NCBI RefSeq assembly: GCF_030386795.1
Contig: NZ_JANUQM010000004.1
Span: forward strand, 506,667 to 570,666
From: Streptomyces sp. S.PNR 29
Lineage (GTDB): Bacteria > Actinomycetota > Actinomycetes > Streptomycetales > Streptomycetaceae
DNA length: 64,000 nt
Direction of reading: 5' to 3'
Part shown: positions 26,365-35,700 of the stretch, in pieces
Position numbering within the stretch: the first letter of the stretch is position 1
Layout: the number at the start of each line of letters is the position of its first letter
Program-made: the position numbers and the translations under genes
The notes under the pieces: model-generated
What the model was told of the DNA's origin: nothing
Database searches by the model: none
What the model saw: the letters and a program-made list of their open reading frames with translations, nothing else

Positions 26365-27119
26365 GCGAAGGCCTCCACCCGGACACCGGACGCCTCCAGC
26401 CGCTCCCGCACCCGGCGGGCCAGGTCCACCGCGCCGGGGGTGTCGCCGTGCAGGCACAGCGAGCGAGCGCGCATCTCGATGCGCGCCCCGGAGCGGGCGG
26501 TGACCGTGCCGGAGCGGGCCAGGTCCACCGAGCGTTCCACGACGACCTCAGGGTCGGTGACCACGGCGCCCTCCTGGCGGCGCGGCACGAGCGTGCCCTC
26601 GTCGGTGTAGGCGCGGTCCGCGAAAGCCTCCGTGACGGCAGGGAGTCCGGCCTTGCCGGCCAGTTCCAGCAGGCGCGAGCCGGGCAGGCCGAGCACGGGC
26701 AGCGTGGCGTCCGCGAGCAGTACGCCGTCGACGACCGCGGTGGCCTGCTCCTCGTCGTGCACGACCCGGTTGTAGAGCGCGCCGTGCGGCTTGACGTACG
26801 CCACCCGGGCACCCGCCGCGCGCGCGAAGACCTCCAGGGCGCCGATCTGGTAGGCCACTTCGGCCGCCAGCTCGGCCGACGGCACGTCCATCGCGCGCCG
26901 CCCGAACCCGGCCAGATCCCGGTAGGAGACCTGGGCGCCGATCGTCACGCCCCGCTCGGCCGCCAGCTCGCACACCCGTCTCATGGTGGCCGCGTCCCCG
27001 GCGTGGAAGCCGCAGGCCACATTGGCGCTGGTGACGACCGACAGCAGACGTTCGTCGTCGGTGAGCCGCCAGCGGCCGAACCCCTCGCCGAGGTCGGCGT
27101 TCAGATCGATGGAGGTCAT
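26361..27119 (-). CDS. pxpA: 5-oxoprolinase subunit A (LamB/YcsF)
   Basis: 252 residues: IDLNADLGEGFGRW, VTSANVACGFHAGDAATMRRVCELA, GAQVSYRDLAGFGRR, VKPHGALYN and ARSLCLHGDTPGAV are the LamB/YcsF family signatures. First of the three coupled pxp subunits; an 18-nt gap follows the DUF1445 gene. Confidence 0.95.
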   Translation of the reverse strand: MTSIDLNADLGEGFGRWRLTDDERLLSVVTSANVACGFHAGDAATMRRVCELAAERGVTIGAQVSYRDLAGFGRRAMDVPSAELAAEVAYQIGALEVFARAAGARVAYVKPHGALYNRVVHDEEQATAVVDGVLLADATLPVLGLPGSRLLELAGKAGLPAVTEAFADRAYTDEGTLVPRRQEGAVVTDPEVVVERSVDLARSGTVTARSGARIEMRARSLCLHGDTPGAVDLARRVRERLEASGVRVEAFA

Positions 27120-27137
27120 GACTCTCCCGTGTCTGAC

Positions 27138-27965
27138 TCAGGCCACGCGGTACTGCTCGTCGCGGGCGTCGGTGAGAAACATCTGACCCGGTGCGTGTGT
27201 GATCGCGAAGGGCGGGCGCGAGGCCGTCACCGCGGCCTGTGGGGTCACTCCACAGGCCCAGAACACCGGGATGTCGTCCGGCTCGGTGTGCACCGGGTCC
27301 CCGAAGTCGGGGCGGCCGAGGTCGTCGATACCGAGCACCGAGGGGTCCCCGCAGTGTACGGGGCTGCCGTGCACCGCCGGCAGCAGGCTGCTCTCCCTGA
27401 TCGCCGCCGAGAGGTGCTCCGGCGGCACCGGGCGCATGGACACCACCAGCGGACCGCGCAGCCGCCCCGCCGGGCGGCACTGGCGGCCGGTGACGTACAT
27501 CGGCACGTTGCGGCCCTGCTCCACGTGACGGATCGGGACGCCCGCCGCCGTCAGCGCCCACTCGAAGGTGAAGCTGCAGCCGATCAGGAACGACACCAGG
27601 TCGTCCCTCCAGTGCGCCCGCACGTCCGTCGGCTCGTCCACCAACTCGCCGTCCTGCCACACCCGGTAGCGCGGCAGGTCGGTGCGCAGGTCGGCGCCGT
27701 CCGCGAGGACGGTCGTGACGGAACCGGCGTCCGTGACGTCGAGCACGGGACAGGGCTTCGGGTTGCGGGTGCAGAACAGCAGCATGTCGTACGCCCAGTC
27801 GGCGGGCACCGAGATCAGGTTGACCTGGGTATGGCCCGCGGCGACCCCCGCGGTGGGGCCCGTCAGGCCCTCCCGGAAGCGGGCGCGAGCCGTTTTCGGG
27901 CTCCACGCGTGCGCGTGCCCGTCGACGAGGGTCAGGGGGCGGTCGTCGGTGCGCGTGCGGTTCAC
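27138..27965 (-). CDS. DUF1445 putative hydro-lyase
   Basis: 275 residues: [84 protein letters not shown] and [33 protein letters not shown] are family hallmarks. The family is annotated as hydro-lyase, and mammalian D-glutamate cyclase contains a related domain; D-glutamate cyclisation gives 5-oxo-D-proline, which fits the pxp genes. The GTG start overlaps the MFS stop (GTGA). Confidence 0.9.
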   Translation of the reverse strand: MNRTRTDDRPLTLVDGHAHAWSPKTARARFREGLTGPTAGVAAGHTQVNLISVPADWAYDMLLFCTRNPKPCPVLDVTDAGSVTTVLADGADLRTDLPRYRVWQDGELVDEPTDVRAHWRDDLVSFLIGCSFTFEWALTAAGVPIRHVEQGRNVPMYVTGRQCRPAGRLRGPLVVSMRPVPPEHLSAAIRESSLLPAVHGSPVHCGDPSVLGIDDLGRPDFGDPVHTEPDDIPVFWACGVTPQAAVTASRPPFAITHAPGQMFLTDARDEQYRVA

Positions 27966-29263
27966 ACCAGCTCCTTCCCGCGCGTCTCCGGCAGCCCCAG
28001 CAGCGCCAGCGCCGCGAGGCCGTAGCCGATCGCCCCGAAGACCAGCGCGCCGCCCACGCCCCAGCTGTCCGCCAGGAAGCCGACCGTCGTGGGGAAGACC
28101 GCGCCCACCGCGCGCCCCGTGTTGTACGTGAAGCCCTGACCGGTACCGCGCACCGCCGTCGGGTACAGCTCGCTGAGGTACGACCCGAAGCCGCTGAATA
28201 TCGCCGACATGCAGAACCCGAGCGGGAAACCCAGCACCAGGAGCAGGGTGTTGGCGCCACTGGGGATGTTCGCGTACGCCAGGATGCAGATCGCCGACAG
28301 CAGCGCGAAGAGCCAGATGTTCCGCCGGCGGCCCAGCCGGTCGGTGAGGTAGCCGCCCGTCAGGTAGCCGATGAACGCTCCCGAGATCAGGAACGTCAGA
28401 TAGCCGCCGGTGCCGACGACCGACAGGTCGCGTTCCGTCTTCAGGTACGTCGGCACCCAGGTGGCCAGCGTGTAGTAGCCGCCCTGGACGCCGGTGGAGA
28501 GCAGCACGGCGAAGACCGTGGTGCGCAGCAGGCCGGGCTTGAAGATCGCCGTGAACGAGCCTTTGCCGGCGCTCTGCTCGCGTGCCACGACGGCCTCGGG
28601 CGCGTCGTGCACACTGCGCCGCACCCAGATCACGAGCAACGCCGGCAGCGCCCCGGTCCAGAACATGATGCGCCAGGCCAGATCGTCGCCGGCCAGGGAG
28701 AAGACCACCGTGTACACGATCGCGGCGAGCCCCCAGCCCACGGCCCACGAACTCTGGATCGCGCCGAGCGTACGGCCCCGGTGCCGAGCACTCGCGTACT
28801 CGGCGACGAGGATCGCGCCCACTGCCCACTCACCGCCGAAACCCAGCCCCTGAAGGGCGCGGAACACCAGCAGCGTCTCGTAGTTGGGCGCGAAACCACA
28901 GGCCACCGTGAACACCGCGTACGTGATCACTGTGAGCAGCAGCGCCTTCACCCGGCCGACCCGGTCCGCCAGCACACCCGCGAGGGCGCCGCCGATCGCC
29001 GAGACCACCAGGGTGACGGTGGTGAGCAGGCCGGTCTGACCGCTGTCCAGGCCGAAGTACGCGGCCAGCGCCACCATGCTGAGCGGCAGCGTGAAGTAGT
29101 CGTAGGAGTCGAGGGCGTAGCCGCCGAACGCGCCGGCGAAGGCACGGCGGCCGCGCGGGCCGAGGGCCCGCAGCCAGCCGAACGCGCCGTCGTCGTCGGC
29201 GCGTTCACCTGTAGGGGCGTGTGTGTCCTTGGTCAGGGCCTGGGACGGAGGAGGCGTGCTCAT
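27962..29263 (-). CDS. MFS transporter of the 5-oxoproline operon
   Basis: 433 residues, 12 predicted spans. MFS motifs are [14 protein letters not shown] (loop 2-3) and [14 protein letters not shown] (loop 8-9); [23 protein letters not shown] is typical of the sugar/organic-acid branch. First gene of MFS-DUF1445-pxpA-pxpB-pxpC, all overlapping or closely spaced, so it probably imports 5-oxoproline, D-glutamate or a related acid. The ATG at 29263 has GAGGTG just upstream. Confidence 0.88.
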   Translation of the reverse strand: MSTPPPSQALTKDTHAPTGERADDDGAFGWLRALGPRGRRAFAGAFGGYALDSYDYFTLPLSMVALAAYFGLDSGQTGLLTTVTLVVSAIGGALAGVLADRVGRVKALLLTVITYAVFTVACGFAPNYETLLVFRALQGLGFGGEWAVGAILVAEYASARHRGRTLGAIQSSWAVGWGLAAIVYTVVFSLAGDDLAWRIMFWTGALPALLVIWVRRSVHDAPEAVVAREQSAGKGSFTAIFKPGLLRTTVFAVLLSTGVQGGYYTLATWVPTYLKTERDLSVVGTGGYLTFLISGAFIGYLTGGYLTDRLGRRRNIWLFALLSAICILAYANIPSGANTLLLVLGFPLGFCMSAIFSGFGSYLSELYPTAVRGTGQGFTYNTGRAVGAVFPTTVGFLADSWGVGGALVFGAIGYGLAALALLGLPETRGKELV

Positions 29264-29369
29264 GGGCACCTCGCAGAGGGAGGACGAAGGGTGCTTGAGA
29301 ACGTGACCGCGCCGTGCGGAGACGTTCCGCGTCGCGGTGAGGAGATGATGCCGTGCCCAGCACCGTAGA

Positions 29370-29386
29370 GGATCGTTCAACGATCC
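29370..29386. promoter_or_regulatory. Perfect 17-bp palindromic operator for the GntR regulator
   Basis: GGATCGTT-C-AACGATCC lies midway between the divergent MFS and gntR starts. A related half-site, TATCGTTCTTGTTATC, follows at about 29403-29418. FadR-type regulators bind such sites. Confidence 0.7.
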
Positions 29387-29436
29387 GCCAATACCCCTGT
29401 TGTATCGTTCTTGTTATCTGCGATTGAATTCGGGCT

Positions 29437-30135
29437 ATGGCAGAGCAGCTGACGTCACTCGCCGACGATCGCGCCCTCCTCGGGCGCACCAGCACCGCCG
29501 AACGGGTCTCGGACATCCTCAGAAGCCGCATCGCCGAGGGCTTCTTCCCACCCGGGACACGGCTGTCGGAGGACAGCATCGGCGGCGCGCTGGGCGTCTC
29601 CCGGAACACGCTGCGCGAGGCGTTCCGGCTGCTCACCCACGAACGCCTGCTCGTCCACGAGCTGAACCGGGGCGTCTTCGTCCGGGTCCTGACCGTCGAG
29701 GACGTCGAGGACATCTACCGCACCCGCGGCCTCGTCGAGTGCGCCGTGGTACGGGGTCTCGGCGAGCCGCCGTACGATCTGCAGGCGCTCGCCGAGGCCG
29801 TCGCGGACGCCAGGCGGGCGGCCCGGGAAGGTGACTGGAAAGCGGTGGGTACGGCCAACATCCACTTCCACCGGGAGCTGGTGGCGCTGGCCGGCAGCGA
29901 GCGCACGGACGAGCTGATGCGCAGCGTCTTCGCCGAACTGCGCCTCGCCTTCCACGTCGTGGACGAGCCGCGCAGCCTGCACGAGCCGTACATGGCCCGC
30001 AACATCGAGATCCTGGGGGCCCTGCAGGCCGGGGACCGGGACACGGCCGAGCAGCTGCTCGCGGTCTATCTCGCCGACTCGCTGGAGCGGGTCGTGGAGG
30101 TCTACCGGCGGCGGGTCGGGGACGACGGCCAGTGA
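29437..30135 (+). CDS. GntR-family (FadR-type) regulator
   Basis: 232 residues. The N-terminal wHTH is TAERVSDILRSRIAEGFFPPGTRLSEDSIGGALGVSRNTLREAFRLLTHERLLVHELNRGVFVRVL; the C-terminal all-helical FCD ligand domain contains the metal-binding pattern NIHFHRELVALAGS and LHEPYMARNIEILGALQAGD. It is divergent from the 5-oxoproline operon and presumably its repressor, relieved by a carboxylate ligand. Confidence 0.92.
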   Translation: MAEQLTSLADDRALLGRTSTAERVSDILRSRIAEGFFPPGTRLSEDSIGGALGVSRNTLREAFRLLTHERLLVHELNRGVFVRVLTVEDVEDIYRTRGLVECAVVRGLGEPPYDLQALAEAVADARRAAREGDWKAVGTANIHFHRELVALAGSERTDELMRSVFAELRLAFHVVDEPRSLHEPYMARNIEILGALQAGDRDTAEQLLAVYLADSLERVVEVYRRRVGDDGQ

Positions 30136-30208
30136 GCCGCGGTCCCGGCCGGCAGCGGTGACGCCGGGGCGCCTCTGCGTCGTTTGGGTCGTTGTCAGAC
30201 CGAGGACC

Positions 30209-30214
30209 TAGTCT
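30209..30214 (+). promoter_or_regulatory. -10 element of the SMC operon
   Basis: TAGTCT ends 7 nt before the GTG start of the kleisin-like gene, so transcription would begin at or next to the start codon (leaderless). No clear -35 is seen at 17-18 nt. Confidence 0.4.
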
Positions 30215-30221
30215 GTGCACC

Positions 30222-31748
30222 GTGACTTCGCGTGCATCGACGGACAGTGTTCCGCCCCAGTTCAGCGCGGGGCCTCGGCCTGCCATGGGCCCGGCCGCCG
30301 ACGAGGGACTGGCGCGGCGGCTGCGCGCGCTCGCCTGCACCGCGCCGCTGCACGACCTCGACGCGCGCAAGGCCAACCTTGCGGGCGAGTACTCGGTGTA
30401 CGGCATGGCGGAGGTGGCCCTTGCCGCCATCGACCTCGTCACGCTGAACATGGACTTCGACACCGGCGCCGACCACGACCAGATCGTGGCCCGGCTCATC
30501 CCGCGCGTCGCCGCCCAGGCCCCGCAGCGACCCGTCGCCGAACACGAGCGCGTGGCCCGCTGGGTCCTGGAGAACCTGATCAACGTCGGCAGCGCCGACC
30601 GCGGCTTCCGCGCGGTGTACGGCACGTTCGAACCGGACGGCACGTATGTGCGCCGCGACTACGACTTCAAGCTGATCGAGGAGGTCCCCGGCCCCGGCGG
30701 CACCGTCTACCTCCGTACCACGGACGAGGCGGTCAACGTCCTCGTCGGCGCCCTCGACACCGATGTCACCAGCGCGCAGATCGCCGCGGAGGTCAAGCTG
30801 GAGGTGCTGATCAGCCGCGGCCGGCTCGCCGACGCACAGCTGGCGGCCGAACAGGCCCGGTACCGGACGGTGCAGTACTCCGAGACGCTGCGCAAGGCGC
30901 TGGACGCGACCCGGAGGAACGTCCGGGCGGTGGACTGGCTGACCGCCGTGCCCGACATGATCGCCGAGGCACTCGACCACGTCGCCGACCGCTACCGCCA
31001 CGAGAACGCGATCCTCACCAACATCCGCAAGGCCCGCGACGAGACCGAGGACCCCGAGCACAAGCGCCGCGCGGCGGAGCTGGTCGACATCGTCAAGGAC
31101 TGCATCCGCCGGCACACCCAGTTGCAGTCCCGGCTGCTGGAGGCAGGACCGCTCTTCCGCGCCGAGCAGGACCGGCAGGCTTTCGCCACGCCCATGACGA
31201 CATCGGGGACAGACCTGTACGGCCACCTTCTCGCGCCGGTCCTGCCGCTGCCCCTGGAGCAGGCGATCCGCGTCACCGACGCCTTCTTCGCGCAGGGCAC
31301 CGGGCTGCGCACCCCGGTGTCCGTCCGGATCGGCGACCTCGTCGACATACTGCTGACCCCGCCCGTGGAGCGGGAGCACCTCGGCGCGGAGATGCCGGAG
31401 CCGGACCTCATCGCGACGCCGGACGACAGCCGCTTCAGCGAGGAGCAGCTGGCGGCCGCGATGGAGCTGCTCGACCTGCCGCACGACGCGCCGCGCCGGC
31501 TGTCGGGCCTGCTCGCCGACGCGCGCAGGCGGGACCCCGAACTGCCGTACCTCGTCGCCCTGTTGGCGGTCCACGCGGCCAGTCCGCCGGTCGGCACGGC
31601 CTACCGGCAGGGGGAGGAGAAGCTGCTCTTCGCCGTCGACGACGGGACGGAGCTGGACGATCCCGAGTTCGGTGGTGCCGACCTCATCGTGGGGACGGCA
31701 CTGCTGGACGCGGTCGGGATGGCCACCGACCGGACCGAGGCGGCATGA
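30222..31748 (+). CDS. Kleisin-like (MukF/JetA-type) subunit of an SMC complex
   Basis: 508 residues, mostly predicted helix, no catalytic motif. An N-terminal helical/winged part (about 25-130) is followed by a central segment with LEVLISRGRLADAQLAAEQARYRTVQYSETLRKALDATRRNVRAVDWL and long helices to about 330, then a C-terminal wing-like domain (about 340-500). Length, position as the first gene before a winged-helix gene and a giant coiled-coil ATPase, and the central helical hairpin fit the MukF/MksF/JetA kleisins. I see no direct sequence motif, so the call is by architecture. The stop overlaps a mini-ORF start (ATGA). Confidence 0.65.
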   Translation: MTSRASTDSVPPQFSAGPRPAMGPAADEGLARRLRALACTAPLHDLDARKANLAGEYSVYGMAEVALAAIDLVTLNMDFDTGADHDQIVARLIPRVAAQAPQRPVAEHERVARWVLENLINVGSADRGFRAVYGTFEPDGTYVRRDYDFKLIEEVPGPGGTVYLRTTDEAVNVLVGALDTDVTSAQIAAEVKLEVLISRGRLADAQLAAEQARYRTVQYSETLRKALDATRRNVRAVDWLTAVPDMIAEALDHVADRYRHENAILTNIRKARDETEDPEHKRRAAELVDIVKDCIRRHTQLQSRLLEAGPLFRAEQDRQAFATPMTTSGTDLYGHLLAPVLPLPLEQAIRVTDAFFAQGTGLRTPVSVRIGDLVDILLTPPVEREHLGAEMPEPDLIATPDDSRFSEEQLAAAMELLDLPHDAPRRLSGLLADARRRDPELPYLVALLAVHAASPPVGTAYRQGEEKLLFAVDDGTELDDPEFGGADLIVGTALLDAVGMATDRTEAA

Positions 31749-31825
31749 GCATGCACGAGCAGCAACGCAGCCATGCGCGCCGGCGCAGCTACGAGCACCA
31801 ACGCAGCAAGGAGCCCCGACCGTGA
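31745..31825 (+). CDS. Mini-ORF (26 aa) bridging kleisin-like and KITE-like genes
   Basis: ATG at 31745 overlaps the kleisin-like stop (ATGA) and its own stop overlaps the next GTG start (GTGA). It would encode a very basic, repeated peptide (HEQQRSHARRR.. YEHQRSKEPRP) from two copies of a GAGCANCAACGCAGC-like unit. Probably a translational coupling device rather than a functional protein. Confidence 0.35.
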   Translation: MSMHEQQRSHARRRSYEHQRSKEPRP

Positions 31826-32703
31826 CCGAGCACGCCGACTGGAGTGAGCCGGAGGCCGGTGCCGCGCCGACGAGCGCCGCCGTCACGCCCGCCGACGCGG
31901 CCGACGCGGCGCGGCTCGTCGCCTTCGGTCTGCAGCCCAAGCTGCTGCCCGCCCGCGACCAGGAGTACGCGGACCTGCTGCGCCGGTACCGCGAGGACCC
32001 GCCGTTCGCGCGGCTCGCCGACGCCGTGGCCGCCGGACTGGGCCTGGTCGTGCTGGAGGTGTCCCCGCGCGCCGGGATGGCCGTGACCGCCGCCGAGGAC
32101 TCGGTGTTCGCCGTCCGCATGGGTGACTACGCGCGTCGTACGTCCGCCGACTCCGGGGACCGGTTCCTGCACGGGCTCGCCCATCTCGCGGTCGCCGCCC
32201 TGGCGTTCCCGCGCCCCGAGGACCTCGCCGACGACGCATACATCGGACGCGTCACGGTCAACGGCGTCGACGCCTTCGTACGCCAGGCCTGCCGTCGGCT
32301 GGAGGAGCGCGCCGCGGAGCAGGGCGAGAACACCGACCCGGCCACCGACGCGCCCGGCCTGGAGGCCGCGTGGCGGATCTGGGCCAGACGCAGCGCGACG
32401 GGGGCGACCAAGGACGCGCGCCGGCCGGCCGCCTCGACCACGGGCATCGTGGCCAAGGCGGTGACGTTCCTCACCGACTCCGGATTCCTGCAGCGCACCG
32501 GCGACGACAACGGCGGCACGTACCGCACGACGGCCCGCTACCAGCTCCAGGTGCGCGACATGGCGGGCAGCGCCGCCATGGCCGAGCTCCTCGAACTGGG
32601 CGTCGTCCCGGTCACCGACGGCACAGCGACACTGCTGCCCGCCGAGGACGGCGACGACCTGGACCTGGTGGCCGACGCCGGGCTGCCGTTCCACTCTTCC
32701 TGA
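31822..32703 (+). CDS. KITE-like winged-helix subunit (MukE/JetB-type)
   Basis: 293 residues. After a disordered Ala-rich start, the region 35-95 (LVAFGLQPKLLPARDQEYADLLRRYREDPPFARLADAVAAGLGLVVLEVSP) has the helical opening typical of MukE/MksE-like proteins. The C-terminal half holds a winged helix: GIVAKAVTFLTDSGFLQRTGDDNGGTYRTTARYQLQVRDMAGSAAMAELLELG. The GTG at 31822 has AAGGAG 8 nt upstream. Second of three genes; the identification rests on fold pattern and context. Confidence 0.65.
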   Translation: MTEHADWSEPEAGAAPTSAAVTPADAADAARLVAFGLQPKLLPARDQEYADLLRRYREDPPFARLADAVAAGLGLVVLEVSPRAGMAVTAAEDSVFAVRMGDYARRTSADSGDRFLHGLAHLAVAALAFPRPEDLADDAYIGRVTVNGVDAFVRQACRRLEERAAEQGENTDPATDAPGLEAAWRIWARRSATGATKDARRPAASTTGIVAKAVTFLTDSGFLQRTGDDNGGTYRTTARYQLQVRDMAGSAAMAELLELGVVPVTDGTATLLPAEDGDDLDLVADAGLPFHSS

Positions 32704-32739
32704 CCCCCCTCAACTGACCAAGCCTTACGAGAGTCCGCC

Positions 32740-35700
32740 ATGTACGAGCTGTCCCGGGTCCGCCTCTACTCCATCGGGCCTGCCGGTGCGCGCTACGCCG
32801 ACACCGTGCTGGACCTGCGGGGTGTGGGCGAGCCGGTGCCCGACCCCGCGCCCACACAGGCGGAGTTCTTCGAGGAGGAGCCGGTCGGCCCGCCGCGCCG
32901 GCCCGCGCCCGCCGGTGTGCTCTTCCTGGAGAACGGCGGCGGCAAGTCCGTCCTGCTCAAGCTGATCTTCTCCGTGATGCTGCCGGGACACCGCAACACC
33001 CTCGGCGGCGCGAGCTCCGGTGTGCTGCGCAAGTTCCTGCTCGCCGACGACTGCGGACACGTGGCGCTGGAGTGGCAGCACGTGCAGACCGGCGAGTGCG
33101 TGGTGGTCGGCAAGGTCAGCGAGTGGCGCGGCCGGCAGGTGTCCAACGACCCACGCAAGTTCGCCGAGGCCTGGTACTCCTTCCGGCCCGGTCCCGGGCT
33201 GACCCTGGACAACCTGCCCGTCGCCGAGTCCACCGCCGTACGCGCGCCCGCCGAGGGCCAGTCGGGCGCGCAGGGCCGGAGGCGGACCATGAAGGGCTTC
33301 CGTGACGCCCTGACGGAGGCCGGGAAGGCCTACCCGCACCTGGAGGTGCACTGGGAGGAGATCCACGAGCGCTGGACCGAGCACCTGGGCGACCTCGGCC
33401 TCGACCCCGAACTCTTCCGCTACCAGCGGGAGATGAACGCCGACGAGGGCGAGGCCGCAGGCCTGTTCGCGGTGAAGAAGGACTCCGACTTCACCGACCT
33501 GCTGCTGCGGGCCGTCACCGACACCCGCGACACGGACGGACTCGCCGACCTGGTCAGCGGCTTCGGCAACAAGCTCGGCCGCCGTGCCGAGCTGATCGCC
33601 GAACGGGACTTCACCGCCGGGTCCGTCGACCTGCTCGGCCGGATCGTCGAGGCCGCTCAGGCCCGCACACGTGCGCGGGACATCCACACCGGAGCCGAAC
33701 GCCGGACCCGCACGCTCGCGCGCAGACTGTCCGCGCGGGGCGCGCAGGAGCGCACGCGCGCCGCAGACCTCGCCCAGCGCGTCACCGCCGCCGCGTACGC
33801 CGTCACGCACGCCGAAGCCGCCCGGGAACGCAGCGCGCTGATCGCCGCCGAACTCGCCTACCGGCATGCCTCGTTGGCGCTCGCCGGCGCCGAGAAGGCA
33901 GCCGCCGCGCAGAAACGCGAGCTCGCCGACGCGCGCACGCTGCACTCCGCCTGGCAGGCCGCCGAGGCCGTGCTGCGCCACCGTGCCGCCGCCGACCGGG
34001 TCGCCCGCGTGTCCGCCGCGATCCAAGAGGCCGAACGGGACGCGGCACCCGCCCTGGCCGCCCGCGCCAAGGCCGCCGTCGACCTCGTACGCGCCCTGCA
34101 CGCGGCCGCGGAGAACGCCGAGCACCACGCCAACGAGGAGGAGGAGCGGTCCGCCGCGCTGCAGGAGGTCAGCGACTCCGCGTACCGGGACTCCACCGCC
34201 GCCGCCACCGAGGCGCAGCGGGCCCGCAGTGAGGCCGGGCACCTGCGGCAGCGCCTGACCGAGGTCGAGCAGGAGACCGCGGAGGCGGTGCGCGCCGGGT
34301 GGCTCGACGACAGCACCCCAGACGCCGACCCGGCCCGCGCCGCCCTCGCCGCCAGCGACGCCGAGAAGACGGCGGTCGCCGCCTGGGACACCGCCCGCGA
34401 GACCGCACGCCGGGCCACGGAACACGCGCGAGAGGCGGCCGCCGCCGAGACCCGCGCCGAACTGACGGCGGCGCGTGCGGCGGACGCGGCGACCGCCGCC
34501 GAGCGCGCCTACGACGGGGAGCGGCGTACGGCTCAGGCACTGGCCGGTGAGGAGCGGCTGGCGGAGCTGCTGGGGATCGCCGGGCACGGGTCACGGGCCG
34601 GGGTCCCCCAGCAGCGTCGTGACGAGGACGCCGTCGGCTCTCCGGAGGCCTCCGGCGGCCACCTCACCGCCGAGGAACTCGACCGCTTCGCCGACGAACT
34701 CCACGAACTCCTCGACGACGCCGTCTCCTCCGCCGAGCGGCAGCTGTTCGAGCTGCGGACCGCCGCCGCGGACGACGCCCGGATCCTCGGGGCGCTCGGC
34801 GACGGTGGCCTGCTGCCGCCCGGCCCGGACGTGCTGGCCACCGTGGAGTACCTCGGCGAGCACGGCATCCCCGCACTGCCCGGCTGGCGCTATCTCGCTC
34901 AGGCCGTCGACCCCGCCGACCACGCACGCGTGCTGGCCGCCCGGCCGGAGCTGGTCGACGGCGTGATCATCACCGACCCGGACTCGCACGCGCGGGCCCG
35001 CGAGGCGCTGAGCGACGCCGCGCTGCTGCCCCGGTCCGCCGTGGCGGTCGGTACGGCAGCCGCCCTGCTCGCGCCGACCCCGGCACCGGAATCGGGCGAC
35101 GGTGACGTTTTCCTCGTACCGCCGAACCCCGCCATGCACGACGAGCACGCCGCCGACGAGGAGCGGCAGGCGCTGCGCGCGCGGGCGACCGAGCGGGACG
35201 AGGAGATCCGCACGCTCGCCGCCCGGCTCGGCAAGGACCGGGAACTGGCGGCGCGGCTCGCCTCCTGGCGCACCGGCTGCCCCGCCGGGCGGCTCGCCGA
35301 GCTGGCGCAGGCAGCGCAGGACGCGCGCGCGTTCGCCGAGGAGGCCGAGGCCGAGCTGGCCGAGGCGCGGACGGTGCGGGCCGAGGCCGACGAGACCGCC
35401 GCCGAAGCCGTGCGGGTGCGGGACGAGCGGCAGGAGGCCGCGCAGAAGGCCCGGCGCTCCGCCGACGCCCTCGCCGGGCTTGCCTTCCGGCTGCGCGAAC
35501 GGGCCGGCTGGCAGGTCAAGCTGCGCGAACTCGCCGACGAGGCCGCCGAGTCGGAGGCCCGCGCCCAGGTCTGCCTGGAGCGCGCCCGCGCCGCCGACGA
35601 GGACCGGCGTGCCGCCCAGCGCGCCGCCGACGACGCCCGCCGTACCGCCCGTGCACTGCGCGCCGAGCGCTCCGAGATCGCGGGCGCCCCCGACGAGGTA

